From positions 62,001 to 126,000 of the forward strand of contig NZ_WEGK01000008.1 in assembly GCF_009604405.1 (NCBI RefSeq): a DNA stretch of 64,000 nucleotides. The letters run 5' to 3'. The notes under the pieces are model-generated. The model was not told the DNA's origin, did not search any database, and saw nothing but the letters and a program-made list of their open reading frames with translations. The position numbers and the translations under genes were made by a program. This document shows, piece by piece, positions 24,316 to 33,200 of this stretch. Source of the DNA: Nocardia macrotermitis. Its GTDB lineage: Bacteria; Actinomycetota; Actinomycetes; Mycobacteriales; Mycobacteriaceae. Position 1 is the first letter of the stretch. Every line of letters begins with the position of its first letter.

Positions 24316-24329
24316 GTTGAGCGCTCAAC
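24316..24329. promoter_or_regulatory. Perfect 14-bp palindrome upstream of the ATP-grasp locus
   Basis: GTTGAGCGCTCAAC, a palindrome without spacer, four bases after the thioesterase stop and about 160 bp before the next gene. The lack of a loop favours a dimeric repressor site over a terminator. An AAATCTTTCG direct repeat (about 24333 and 24390) and a TATGAT -10 box (24429-24434) follow. Confidence 0.4.
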
Positions 24330-24428
24330 CGAAAATCTTTCGGCGATAGCGCATTCCGCGCCGCTGCTACCGGGATGCCGGGGCAGCGGAAATCTTTCGT
24401 TGCCGACCGGTCAGGGTACCGGTCGGGA

Positions 24429-24434
24429 TATGAT
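24429..24434 (+). promoter_or_regulatory. -10 box upstream of the ATP-grasp locus
   Basis: TATGAT, one mismatch from TATAAT, 55 bp before the ATG at 24489. No convincing -35 element at 17 bp spacing is visible. Confidence 0.4.
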
Positions 24435-24488
24435 CCAGGGCACGCTCGGCTTCTGTGGCAAACCGCGAGCAGATCGGAGACCAGCCCC

Positions 24489-24971
24489 ATGACCGATGCC
24501 GTCCGTCCCCCAGTGTCCACATTTCCCGGACCACGCCCCGATAGCCAGGAGGTTGCGCCGCTACTGTCCGGCTATCTGATAGCCGAATCGACCCGGGCGG
24601 TGAGTGTGCGCGTGAGCGAGGGCACCTGGACCTTCGATCGCGCGGACGTTCTCGGCATCGATCTGGTCCCCGAACAGTCGCATACCGACACCGATCCGGC
24701 CGCGCGCCCGGTGCGCGTGCGCATCCGCTCCGGCGCGACCGCGGACTTCACCCGGCGGCTGCGCATCGAGCTCACCGACCGCCCGATGACGTTGCCGCAG
24801 CAGCACTCTCCCGCCCGCGGCGACGATCTGCTGGCCCGCCTGACCGAACGCTGGGCCCGCGAACTGCACCTGCCGACCGATCCGGCCGTCGGCGGAATCA
24901 CCATGACCCGCAGCCACACCCGCTCGTTCGCGCGCAGCGACGACGCGATGGCCTGCGACAGCCTCGACTGA
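24489..24971 (+). CDS. Putative precursor of an ATP-grasp-modified peptide (graspetide-like)
   Basis: A 160-residue protein of unknown family directly upstream (14 nt) of an MvdD/TgmB-like ATP-grasp ligase. Residues about 25-100 look like a small beta-rich domain ('SGYLIAESTRAVSVRVSEG', 'VRVRIRSGATADF'). The C-terminal 24 residues (137-160) are different in character: rich in Thr/Ser (T138, T140, S142, T144, S146, S150, S158) and Asp (D151, D152, D157, D160). That is the composition expected of a graspetide core, in which the ligase makes ester or amide links between hydroxyl and carboxyl side chains. GGAGA precedes the ATG. The role is inferred from context and composition. It is longer than most known precursors, so it might instead be an accessory protein. 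Confidence 0.6.
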   Translation: MTDAVRPPVSTFPGPRPDSQEVAPLLSGYLIAESTRAVSVRVSEGTWTFDRADVLGIDLVPEQSHTDTDPAARPVRVRIRSGATADFTRRLRIELTDRPMTLPQQHSPARGDDLLARLTERWARELHLPTDPAVGGITMTRSHTRSFARSDDAMACDSLD

Positions 24972-24985
24972 GAGGTGCACCTCCG

Positions 24986-25945
24986 ATGGCCCGCGCGACG
25001 GGGTCGGTGCTGATCGTCACCGAGGCCGACGACCTGCACGCCGACGCGATGGTTGCGACGCTGCGAAAACATCACGGCGTCAACCCGATTCGTCTCGACA
25101 TGCGCGACTTCCCCCGTGCGACCGGCAGTTTCCGGCTCGATCGCGCGGGCACCGCCCGCTCACTGTCGCATGTGCACGGCCTGGACGAGGTCGGAGCGGT
25201 GTGGTGGCGGCGGCCGCATCGGGCCGTGGTGCCCAGCGGGGTGCGCCGTGACGACGACGATTACCGGCAGGCCGAATGCGACGGATTCCTGCAGGGACTG
25301 CTGTGGTCGATTCCCGCGGTCTGGGTCAACGATCCCGGCACCGACCGCACCGCGACCCGCAAGATCGTGCAGCTCGAGACCGCGCGCCGGGCCGGATTCG
25401 TGATCCCGGAAACGCTGGTCACCAACGATCCGGACGAGGCGCGCAGCTTCGTGGATTCCCGGCCCGGCGCGGTGGTCTACAAGCGCACCGGAACCGGGCC
25501 CGCGGAGTTCTCCGAGACGCGCGTGGTCACGCCCGCGGATCTGAGCCGCCTGGACACCATCCGGTCCGCGCCCACCACCTTCCAGGACTATGTCGAGGCC
25601 GACTGCGATCTGCGCGTGGTGTGGATCGACGGCGTCGAGTGGACAGTGCGCATCGATTCGCAATCCGGTGTGGGACGGGTGGATTCGCGCCTGGACACAT
25701 CGGTCGACTTCACTCCGCAACGCCTGCCCGCCACGGTGAGTAAATCCATCGCCACCGTGATGGGCGCGCTCGGACTGACCTTCGGCGTGCTGGACATCCG
25801 ACTCGGGACCGACGGGGAGTACTACTTCCTGGAGGTGAATCCCCAGGGGCAGTTCGCCTATCTCGAGATCAAGACCGGGCTGCCGATATTCCGCAGTCTC
25901 GCAGGGTATCTCGTCCTCGGCGATGCGAGCGTGCCGCAGGACTGA
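24986..25945 (+). CDS. MvdD/TgmB-like ATP-grasp peptide maturase
   Basis: A 319-residue ATP-grasp ligase of the type that cross-links ribosomal peptides (microviridins and other graspetides). Recognisable features: N-terminal 'SVLIVTEADDLHADAMV', then 'VWWRRPHRAVVP', 'LWSIPAVWVNDPGTDRTATRKIVQLETARRAGFVIPETLVTNDP' (substrate and ATP region), 'FQDYVEADCDLRVVWID', and the metal-binding end 'LDIRLGTDGEYYFLEVNPQGQFAYLEIKTGLPI'. These follow the MvdC/MvdD/TgmB pattern rather than RimK or D-Ala ligase. A GAGG site precedes the ATG. The likely substrate is the upstream gene product. No protease or exporter lies next to the pair. Confidence 0.85.
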   Translation: MARATGSVLIVTEADDLHADAMVATLRKHHGVNPIRLDMRDFPRATGSFRLDRAGTARSLSHVHGLDEVGAVWWRRPHRAVVPSGVRRDDDDYRQAECDGFLQGLLWSIPAVWVNDPGTDRTATRKIVQLETARRAGFVIPETLVTNDPDEARSFVDSRPGAVVYKRTGTGPAEFSETRVVTPADLSRLDTIRSAPTTFQDYVEADCDLRVVWIDGVEWTVRIDSQSGVGRVDSRLDTSVDFTPQRLPATVSKSIATVMGALGLTFGVLDIRLGTDGEYYFLEVNPQGQFAYLEIKTGLPIFRSLAGYLVLGDASVPQD

Positions 25946-25962
25946 ATACCGCGCCGCGCGGA

Positions 25963-26205
25963 TTACTTGCTCGCCCCGGCCTTTCGGCGATTCGCGCCGC
26001 CGCGGCTGCGGAGTTGCACATGCGACTCCACGAGCACGTTGTGAATGAATCCGTAGGAGCGGCCCGTCTCGCGTGCCAGCGAGCGGATACTGGCCCCGGC
26101 CTCGTATTGCTTCTTGAGTTGGGTTTGCAAGCGGTCCCGGGACTTTCCGGTCACGCGCGTACCTTTACCCAGCGTGGATTTCCCCTGTGCGGGCCTGTCA
26201 CTCAT
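25963..26205 (-). CDS. Small helix-turn-helix protein
   Basis: Eighty residues: a basic N-terminal tail, then an HTH ('LKKQYEAGASIRSLARETGRSYGFIHNVLVESHVQLRSRGG', about 31-70) and a basic end. It belongs to a small HTH family common in Streptomyces and Nocardia whose target is not known to me. The ATG at 26205 follows GGAGGAAG. Two direct repeats GTGATCAAC (26257-26265 and 26274-26282) lie upstream between this gene and the divergent reductase. Confidence 0.75.
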   Translation of the reverse strand: MSDRPAQGKSTLGKGTRVTGKSRDRLQTQLKKQYEAGASIRSLARETGRSYGFIHNVLVESHVQLRSRGGANRRKAGASK

Positions 26206-26381
26206 GGCTTCCTCCGGTCGCCCTGCCTGATTCAAGGCTAGAGCTACAAGCATGCAGTGATCAACGCTTCCGTGTGATCAACCTCACGATAATTGTCCGG
26301 AATCGGCACCGGCGACAAATTTCGGTGTCCCGGGCCGTCACTACAACGACACCGCAATCAACCGGACTTCAGGAGCACCCC

Positions 26382-26981
26382 ATGCGCAGGATCACCGCAG
26401 GTCTGTTCATCGCACTGGACGGCGTCGTCGCCGAGCCGCAGGACTGGCACTTCCCGTACTTCAACGAGGAGATGGGCGCGGCGGTCGGCGAGCAGATGGG
26501 CACCGCCGACACCATGCTGTTCGGCCGCACGACCTACGAGGGTTTCGCCGCGGCCTGGCCCGAGCGCGAGGCGGCGGGCGGGCCGGACGCCGAGATGGCC
26601 CGGCACTTCGGCGATGTGCGCAAGATCGTGGCCACCCGTCACGATATCGCGCTGACCTGGCGCAATTCCGAAGTGCTGCAAGGGGATCTGGTTGCGGCCG
26701 TGACCGCGTTGAAGCAGGAGCCGGGCGGCGATATCGGACTGAGCGGTTCGGTGTCGATCGTGCGACAGTTGTTGGCCGCCAAGCTGATCGACGAACTGCA
26801 TCTGCTGATCCATCCGATCGCGATGCGTTCGGGGATGCGGCTGTTCGAGGAGGCCGAGACGCCGCTGCCACTGACGCTGCTGCGTTCGGCCACCTTCGAA
26901 ACCGGTGTCATCCACACCGTGTACGGCCCCGGCGAAATCCTCGAGGGCGGTTACGAGCAGGCCCGCGAGAGCCTGTCCTGA
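26382..26981 (+). CDS. RibD C-terminal/dihydrofolate-reductase-like family protein
   Basis: A 199-residue protein with the RibD_C fold pattern: 'MRRITAGLFIALDGVVAEPQDWHFPYF', 'ADTMLFGRTTYEGFAAAWP', 'KIVATRH' and 'GGDIGLSGSVSIVRQLLAAKLIDELHLLIHPI'. Such stand-alone proteins are annotated as deaminase- or dihydrofolate-reductase-like NADPH-dependent reductases; physiological substrates are mostly unknown. AGGAGC precedes the ATG. The stop is 4 nt from the convergent ABC-F gene. Confidence 0.82.
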   Translation: MRRITAGLFIALDGVVAEPQDWHFPYFNEEMGAAVGEQMGTADTMLFGRTTYEGFAAAWPEREAAGGPDAEMARHFGDVRKIVATRHDIALTWRNSEVLQGDLVAAVTALKQEPGGDIGLSGSVSIVRQLLAAKLIDELHLLIHPIAMRSGMRLFEEAETPLPLTLLRSATFETGVIHTVYGPGEILEGGYEQARESLS

Positions 26982-26985
26982 CCGA

Positions 26986-28617
26986 CTAGGCGAGCTGGAT
27001 CAGTTCGAGGTAGTCCTGCGACCAGTGGTCCTCGGTGCCGTCGGGCAGCATGATGACCCGTTCGGGGTTCAATGCCTCGGCCGCGCCGGGATCGTGGGTC
27101 ACCAGCACCACCGCGCCCGCGTAACTGCGCAACGCGTCCAGCACCTGTTCGCGCGAGACCGGGTCGAGGTTGTTGGTGGGCTCGTCCAGCAGCAGCACGT
27201 TCGCCGCCGAGGAGACCAGTCCGGCCAGCGCCAGACGGGTCTTCTCACCACCGGACAACGTGCCCGCGGGCTGGTCGAGCTGCGGGCCGGAGAACATGAA
27301 AGCGCCCAGCAGACTGCGCAACTCCTGCTCCCCCGCGTCCGGCGAGGCGTGCCGGATGTTGTCCCAGACCGAGGCGTTGTCGTCCAGGGTGTCGTGCTCC
27401 TGGGCGAAGTAGCCGACCTTCAGGCCACGGCCCGGCTCGACGCCGCCCGCGGTCGGAGTCTCCACTCCCGCAAGGAGTTTGAGCATGGTCGTCTTACCCG
27501 CGCCGTTCAGGCCGAGCACCACCACGCGGCTGCCGCGGTCGACCGCGAAGCTGACGCCGGTGAAGATCTCCAGCGAGCCGTAGAGTTTCGTCAGGTCCGT
27601 GACCATCAGCGGGGTACGGCCGCAGGGGGCGGGCTCGGGGAACTTGATCCGGGCCACCTTGTCGGCCACGCGCACGTCGTCCAGATCCGCGAGCAGCCGG
27701 TCCGCGCGCTTGGACATCTGGTGTGCCGCAGCGGCTTTGGTGGCCTTCGCGCCGAGTTTGGCGGCCTGCACGCGCAGTGCGCTCGCCTTCTTCTCGGCGT
27801 TGGCGCGTTCGCGCACCCGGCGCTGCTCGTCGGTGGCGCGGGCGTCGAGGTACTTCTTCCAGCCCATGTTGTAGATATCGGCCTCGCCGCGCACCGCGTC
27901 CAGGAACCAGACCTTGTTCACCACGTCGGCGAGCAGGTCCACGTCGTGGGAGATGACGATCAGGCCGCCGTCGTGGTTCTGCAGGAAGCCGCGCAGCCAG
28001 TTGATCGAGTCGGCGTCGAGGTGGTTGGTCGGCTCGTCCAGCAGCAGCGTGCGGTCGCTGCGGCCGCCCGAACCGTCCGAGGCGGAGAACAGGATCCGCG
28101 CGAGTTCGATGCGGCGGCGCTGACCACCGGACAGGGTGCGCAACTGCTGGTTCAGCACGCGATCGGGCAGGCCCAGGCTGTTGCAGATGCGGGCGGCCTC
28201 GCTCTCGGCGACGTAGCCGCCCAGGGCCGAGAACCGGTCCTCGAGCTGGCCGTACTTGCGCACCGCCTTCTCGCGTTCGGCGTCGTCGGCGACCTCGGCC
28301 ATGCGGGCCTGCTGCTTCTCCATATCGCGGATCAGCGCGTCCAGGCCGCGCGCCGAGAGCACCCGGTCGCGGCCGAGCACATCGAGATTGCCCTCGCGCG
28401 GATCCTGTGGCAGATAACCGATTTCGCCCGATCGCGTCACCTTGCCCGCGTAGGGTTCACCCTCACCGGCCAGGATGCGCAACGTCGTCGTCTTACCGGC
28501 GCCGTTGCGCCCGACCAACCCGATCCGGTCGCCCGACTGCACCCGCAGCCCCGAACCGGGCGCGGTCAGCAGTGTGCGGATTCCGGCCCGGACCTCCAGG
28601 TCGGTCGCGGTGATCAC
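26986..28617 (-). CDS. ABC-F family ATPase (ribosome-associated)
   Basis: A 543-residue protein with two ABC ATPase domains and no membrane segment. First domain: Walker A GRNGAGKTT (about 36-44), signature LSGGQRRR and Walker B 'LLLDEPTNHLD'. Second: GLNGAGKTT, LSGGEKTR and 'LLLDEPTNNLD'. The intervening linker (about 240-310) is charged and helical, the P-site tRNA interaction motif of ABC-F translation factors. It corresponds to Rv1473 downstream of acn-acnR in mycobacteria. ABC-F proteins relieve stalled ribosomes or protect them from antibiotics; which applies here cannot be told. GTG start at 28617 with GAGGAG upstream. Confidence 0.92.
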   Translation of the reverse strand: MITATDLEVRAGIRTLLTAPGSGLRVQSGDRIGLVGRNGAGKTTTLRILAGEGEPYAGKVTRSGEIGYLPQDPREGNLDVLGRDRVLSARGLDALIRDMEKQQARMAEVADDAEREKAVRKYGQLEDRFSALGGYVAESEAARICNSLGLPDRVLNQQLRTLSGGQRRRIELARILFSASDGSGGRSDRTLLLDEPTNHLDADSINWLRGFLQNHDGGLIVISHDVDLLADVVNKVWFLDAVRGEADIYNMGWKKYLDARATDEQRRVRERANAEKKASALRVQAAKLGAKATKAAAAHQMSKRADRLLADLDDVRVADKVARIKFPEPAPCGRTPLMVTDLTKLYGSLEIFTGVSFAVDRGSRVVVLGLNGAGKTTMLKLLAGVETPTAGGVEPGRGLKVGYFAQEHDTLDDNASVWDNIRHASPDAGEQELRSLLGAFMFSGPQLDQPAGTLSGGEKTRLALAGLVSSAANVLLLDEPTNNLDPVSREQVLDALRSYAGAVVLVTHDPGAAEALNPERVIMLPDGTEDHWSQDYLELIQLA

Positions 28618-28875
28618 AACAGTCTCCTCGGCAGATAATCGTCGGTCACGGGGTGATAGCTCGAACGCGCGTCGATGGGAAACGCACGAGAACCACCGAT
28701 TTTACGCATCCTCCCGATCGGCCGCCGTAACGCGCACCACTACCACCACCGCGAAGGCCCGCCGCGAGCCGCGATCGGGCCGCGGCGACCGGCGTTCCGC
28801 GCGGCCGGACGCAGGGTGCGGAAATCGGACCGGCCCCTACCCGCCGGATCTGACCATCGGCTAGCGTGCGGTGGT

Positions 28876-29640
28876 ATGAGCGATGACCTGAAGGGTAAGA
28901 GTGCGCTGGTCACGGGCGCGAGCCGTGGTATCGGCAAGGCGGTCGCGGCAGAATTGCTGGCCCGGGGTGCGAATGTGCTGATCACCGCCCGCAAGGCCGA
29001 ACCGCTGGAACAGACCGCCAGCGAACTGCGCGGCCTGGGCCACGCCGGGAAGATCGTCGCGCTGGCCGGTAATTCGGGTGACGCGACCGCGCGTGCGGAT
29101 GCGGTGGCCACCGCCGTCGCCGAATTCGGGTCGCTGGACATCCTGATCAACAACACCGGCATCAACCCCGTCTACGGCTCGCTGATGGAGGCCGATCTGG
29201 ACGCGGTCCGCAAGATCTTCGACGTCAACGTCGTCGCGGCGCTGGGCTACGTGCAGGAGGCGTACCGGGCGTGGATGGGCGCCAACGGCGGCGCGGTGGT
29301 CAATGTGGCCAGCGTCGCCGGGATCCGCTCCACCGGGGTTATCGCCGCGTACGGCGCGTCCAAGGCCGCGCTCATCCGGTTGACCGAGGAACTCGCCTGG
29401 CAGCTGGGTCCCGGCATCCGCGTCAACGCCGTGGCGCCGGCGGTGGTCAAGACGAAATTCGCCGACGCGCTGTACTCCGCCGACGAAGAGGCCGCGGCCT
29501 CCGGCTATCCGATGAAGCGCCTGGGCAACCCGGAGGATGTCGCCGATCTGATCGCGTTCCTGGTCTCGGACCGGGCCGCGTGGATCACCGGCGAGGTCGT
29601 CCGCGTGGACGGCGGGCTGCTGGCCACCGGCGGGCTCTGA
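28876..29640 (+). CDS. SDR family oxidoreductase
   Basis: A 254-residue classical short-chain dehydrogenase: TGASRGIGKA at 14-23, NNTG at about 93, Ser in 'NVASVAG', Tyr/Lys in 'YGASKAAL', and 'GLLATGGL' at the end. The substrate is unknown; the sequence is typical of FabG-like paralogues. A TAGCGT box 8 nt before the ATG suggests a leaderless mRNA. Confidence 0.9.
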   Translation: MSDDLKGKSALVTGASRGIGKAVAAELLARGANVLITARKAEPLEQTASELRGLGHAGKIVALAGNSGDATARADAVATAVAEFGSLDILINNTGINPVYGSLMEADLDAVRKIFDVNVVAALGYVQEAYRAWMGANGGAVVNVASVAGIRSTGVIAAYGASKAALIRLTEELAWQLGPGIRVNAVAPAVVKTKFADALYSADEEAAASGYPMKRLGNPEDVADLIAFLVSDRAAWITGEVVRVDGGLLATGGL

Positions 29641-29653
29641 AAAGCCTCGTCGC

Positions 29654-30613
29654 TCAGCGGAACAGCAGCGCGCTGGCCATATCGGCCTCCAGGTAGTGCA
29701 GGTAGTTCTTCGCGGTGTCCTCGGTGACCGCGCTCGTCGCGGTCACCACCGTGAGCACCACGAAATCGCCCTGTGCCTTGGTCTGCCATTTGCCGACCGC
29801 GAAGTCGGCGATGTAGCTGCCGGGCCGCATCTTCAGGTCGGCATCGGCGTACTGGGTGGCGAGTTCGCCCGAGGCGTCGCTGCCGGTCGTGTTCATCACG
29901 TACTGGGTGAGCATGATCGCGCCGTTCTCGGCCTTGTAGACCATCTCGGCGGCGTACTGGCAGCCCAGGGCGGTCAATTTGCCGTCGTTCTCGATATCGC
30001 CGCAGGTGGCGTGGTCGCGGCCCTCGACCCAGTCGGCGTGCAGGTGCACTCCGCCGAGGCCGAAGTTCCAGTCGTGGGCGTACTCGGTGTAGCTGAACCG
30101 GCCGGACTTCGCGGACGAGGTCGTGGTGGTCGTCGTGGGCGCGGCGGACGAGCTGCTGGTGGCGGAGACCAGTGACGGGCCGGACGCGCTGGCCGAATCG
30201 TCGCTGCCGGAATGCCGGTTGAGCACGACGACCAGTGCGACGACGCTCACCACCAGCACCACCGCGGCCGCGATACCACCGGCGATCAGGGGCGTCCGGT
30301 TGCGGCGCGGGGGCTCGAATCCGCCGGGCTGACCGAACTGTCCGGGCTGGGGCTGCCAGCCCGGCTGCTGGGCCTGCCAACCCTGCTGGGTATCGCCGGG
30401 CTGACCGGCGTGCTGATAGCCGCTCTGCTGCTGGTACTCGGGCTGTTGCGGATAACCGGGCTGTGGCTGCTGATACGCCGGATGCGCGTTGCCGGTCTGG
30501 CCCCATCCGGCATCCGGGACCTGCTGATAACCGCCGGAGCCACCCCACCCGGACGCATCGGGCGATTGCGGCGTGGGATTCCCGTAGGGGTCCGAGCCGG
30601 GGGGATAGGTCAT
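29654..30613 (-). CDS. Pro/Gln-rich single-pass membrane protein
   Basis: A 319-residue protein. Residues 1-105 are rich in Pro, Gln, Gly and Tyr with YQQ/GYQ repeats and face the cytoplasm. One membrane helix follows RRNR (about 109-132, IAGGIAAAVVLVVSVVALVVV). A Ser/Thr linker then leads to an extracytoplasmic domain (about 170-319) with two Cys. The layout is common in mycobacterial and nocardial proteins tethered outside the membrane. Function unknown. GGAAGGAGG precedes the ATG. Convergent with the SDR gene 13 nt away. Confidence 0.75.
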   Translation of the reverse strand: MTYPPGSDPYGNPTPQSPDASGWGGSGGYQQVPDAGWGQTGNAHPAYQQPQPGYPQQPEYQQQSGYQHAGQPGDTQQGWQAQQPGWQPQPGQFGQPGGFEPPRRNRTPLIAGGIAAAVVLVVSVVALVVVLNRHSGSDDSASASGPSLVSATSSSSAAPTTTTTTSSAKSGRFSYTEYAHDWNFGLGGVHLHADWVEGRDHATCGDIENDGKLTALGCQYAAEMVYKAENGAIMLTQYVMNTTGSDASGELATQYADADLKMRPGSYIADFAVGKWQTKAQGDFVVLTVVTATSAVTEDTAKNYLHYLEADMASALLFR

Positions 30614-30730
30614 GACTGCCTCCTTCCGCACCCGGGGTCGCCGTAGCGCCCTGTCGCGGTCGTCCCCCCAGGCTTCGGCCGAAGATTACCGCAGCCCTCC
30701 GACACGGTGCCACGCAGATTGTCTGGTCCA

Positions 30731-31822
30731 ATGCTGGGTGTGAGCTCCGACCTTCTGATCTGTGGTCTCGGTCCGGCCGGACGTGCGCTGGCCCATCGTG
30801 CGATCGTGCGCGGGCTGACCGTGACCGTGGTGGATCCCCGGCCCGCGCGCCGCTGGACCGCGACCTATGCCGCGTGGTCGGACGAGTTGCCCGGCTGGCT
30901 CGCTCCGGAGGTGGTCGGCGCGACGGTTCCGCGACCGGTCGCGTGGGGGACGCGACGGTTCGAGATCGATCGGGACTACACCGTCTTTCGCACTGCCGCA
31001 CTACAGGATTCGCTGGATATCGGTGCGGCGACCGTGGTGGCCGATCGGGTGGAACAGATTCTGCGCCCGCGACGGTCCCGGGCCTTGCAATCGGTGCGGC
31101 TGTCCGGCGGGGAGATCCTGTATGCCCGGCGGGTGATCGACGCGCGCGGTGTGTCGCGCTCCCCTCAACGGGCCGAGCAGACCGCGTACGGCATTGTGCT
31201 GCAACGGGATCGCTGGAGTGAGCCGATGTTCATGGATTGGCGGACCGACAACGGCACCGCACCGGACGAGCCGCGCTCGTTCCTGTACGCGGTGCCGCTG
31301 AGCGACGACGAGATCCTGCTCGAGGAGACCTGCCTGGCCGGACGTCCCGCTATCGATCCGGCCCGGTTACGCGATCGGCTGTACGCCAGGATGCGTTGCC
31401 GGGGAATAGAATTCGATGGAAGCGAACCCGTCGAACGAGTCCGGTTCGCACTCCAGGGCGGTCGGCCCGGCGCGGGACGATTCGGTACCGCAGGCGGATT
31501 CATGCACCCCGCAACGGGTTACAGCGTCGCGGCGGCACTGTCGGCGGCCGACGTGATCGTCGCGGGCGGATCGACCGGCTCGGCGCGCGCCCGCGCGGTG
31601 CACCTCGCGCGGGAGGCCGGGCTGCGTGCGCTGCTCGCGCTGCCCCCGGCCGATCTCCCGGTCTTCTTCGACACCTTCTTCGCCCTGCCGGTCACGACAC
31701 AGCGCGCCTATCTCTCCGGCCGGGACGATCTCCCTGGCACCGCCGCCGCGATGACGTCACTGTTCGGCGCCCTGCCGTGGCGACTGCGTCGCACGCTCGC
31801 CACGGCCGTCCTCACGCGCTGA
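30731..31822 (+). CDS. Lycopene cyclase family protein (CrtL/CrtY-like)
   Basis: A 363-residue FAD-dependent protein. The dinucleotide motif is 'DLLICGLGPAGRALAHRAIVRGLTVTVVDP' near the N-terminus. Typical beta-cyclase segments follow: 'TAYGIVLQ', 'PMFMDWR', 'SFLYAVPLSDDEILLEETCLA' and 'GGFMHPATGYSVAAAL'. This family cyclises the ends of lycopene to beta-rings. No other carotenoid gene is in the window, so the physiological substrate remains open. The start may be ATG 30731 or GTG 30740. Its last 11 bp overlap the convergent transporter gene. Confidence 0.82.
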   Translation: MLGVSSDLLICGLGPAGRALAHRAIVRGLTVTVVDPRPARRWTATYAAWSDELPGWLAPEVVGATVPRPVAWGTRRFEIDRDYTVFRTAALQDSLDIGAATVVADRVEQILRPRRSRALQSVRLSGGEILYARRVIDARGVSRSPQRAEQTAYGIVLQRDRWSEPMFMDWRTDNGTAPDEPRSFLYAVPLSDDEILLEETCLAGRPAIDPARLRDRLYARMRCRGIEFDGSEPVERVRFALQGGRPGAGRFGTAGGFMHPATGYSVAAALSAADVIVAGGSTGSARARAVHLAREAGLRALLALPPADLPVFFDTFFALPVTTQRAYLSGRDDLPGTAAAMTSLFGALPWRLRRTLATAVLTR

Positions 31823-33200
31823 CCTCGGTCCGGTCGGTGAAGCTCAGCCGCCGGATCGGTCCCATACCGATCAGCGCCAGCACCGCGAGGATGCCGTGCG
31901 CCGCGACGAACCAGAGCGCAACGTTGAACGATCCGGTGGTCTGCACGATGTACCCGATGACGATCGGGGTGATGATGCCCGCGATATTGCCCAGGCCGTT
32001 GGTCAGCGAGCTGAAGATGCTGGCCGCCTCGGTCGGCGCGACGTCGGTGGTGATGGCCCAGCCCAGCGAGCCCATGCCCTTGCCGAAGAACGCGGTGGTC
32101 ATGATCATCACGATGACGGTGGTGCTGTCGGTGAAGTTCGCGACCGCGATGACGGTGCCCAGCAGCAGTCCGATCGCGGCGGGCGCCTTGCGCGCCAGGG
32201 TCAGCGAAACACCCCGACGCAGTAGGAAATCGGAGACGAATCCGCCGAACAGGCCGCCGATGAACGCAGCGAGGGCCGGCAGTGCGGCGATGAATCCCGC
32301 GTGCACCAGCGAGATGTGCCGCGCCTGGGTGAGGTAGATCGGGAACCAGGTGATGAAGAAATAGCTCAGCGAGTTGACCGCGTACTGGAACACCGAGATC
32401 CCCCACAGCGGCCGGGTGGCCAGCACGCGGCCGAGCATCCGGCGGTCGACGCGGGTGCGCGCGGTCGCGGGGGTCGCATCCATATCGACCAGTGCCCCAC
32501 CGGAACTCATCGCCTCGACCTCGCCCGGCGTGACCCGGCCGTGTTCGCGCGGCGGATACATCCAGCCCCACCACACGATCGCCAGCGCGAGTCCGAGCGC
32601 GCCGAGCAGCACGAACACCCAGCGCCAACCGAATTCGTGGGTGACCCAGGCCATGATCGGCGCGAACAGCACGGTCGCGAAGTACTGCCCGGAGTTGAAC
32701 ACCGCGGTCGCCTGACCGCGTTCGGCGGTCGGGAACCAGATGGTCGCGACGCGGGCGTTGGCGGGGAAGGCCGGTGATTCGAAGACGCCCAGCAGCAATC
32801 GCAGCGCGAACATCACCACCAGCGCGATCACGACCCGGGTGGTGATCAGTCCGGCCAGGCTGGTCGCCGCGGTCGCCAGCGTCCACAGCGCCAGGCTGCC
32901 CGCGTACACCCGGCGCGCGCCGAACCGGTCCAGCAGCATCCCGCCGGGCAGCTGCGCGACCACGTACGCCCAGCTGAACGCCGAGAAGATGTAGCCGAGC
33001 TGGACCGCGGAGAAGCCGAGGGTCTCGCGCACGCTGGTACCGGTGATCGACAGCGAACTGCGGTCGGCGTAGTTGACCACCGTGATGACGAACAACAGTC
33101 CCAGCACCAGGAACCGGGTGGGGATCCGCCGCGAACGTTCCGGGCGCGCGGGTGTGGCCGGGCCCGCCGCGGCGAGTTCTCCGGATTCCGGTTTCAGCAT
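31812..33200 (-). CDS. MFS transporter, anion:cation (sugar acid) symporter type
   Basis: A 462-residue transporter with about twelve membrane helices. 'VITVVNYADRSSLSITGTSVRETLGFSAVQLGYIFSAFSWAYVVAQLPGGMLLDRFGARRVY' is the signature of the ACS family (glucarate, galactarate, hexuronate transporters such as GudP). 'TAERGQATAVFNSGQYFA' and 'GWRWVFVLLGALG' support this. The substrate is probably a sugar acid or related carboxylate. The gene stands alone, with no catabolic genes adjacent on its strand. Its 3' end overlaps the lycopene-cyclase-like gene by 11 bp. Confidence 0.85.
   Translation of the reverse strand: MLKPESGELAAAGPATPARPERSRRIPTRFLVLGLLFVITVVNYADRSSLSITGTSVRETLGFSAVQLGYIFSAFSWAYVVAQLPGGMLLDRFGARRVYAGSLALWTLATAATSLAGLITTRVVIALVVMFALRLLLGVFESPAFPANARVATIWFPTAERGQATAVFNSGQYFATVLFAPIMAWVTHEFGWRWVFVLLGALGLALAIVWWGWMYPPREHGRVTPGEVEAMSSGGALVDMDATPATARTRVDRRMLGRVLATRPLWGISVFQYAVNSLSYFFITWFPIYLTQARHISLVHAGFIAALPALAAFIGGLFGGFVSDFLLRRGVSLTLARKAPAAIGLLLGTVIAVANFTDSTTVIVMIMTTAFFGKGMGSLGWAITTDVAPTEAASIFSSLTNGLGNIAGIITPIVIGYIVQTTGSFNVALWFVAAHGILAVLALIGMGPIRRLSFTDRTEVSA

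Noticed and set aside
28618..28875. A small gene between the ABC-F and SDR genes
   Set aside because: The short frames here have no ribosome site or protein-like composition; the stretch appears to be only a divergent promoter region.
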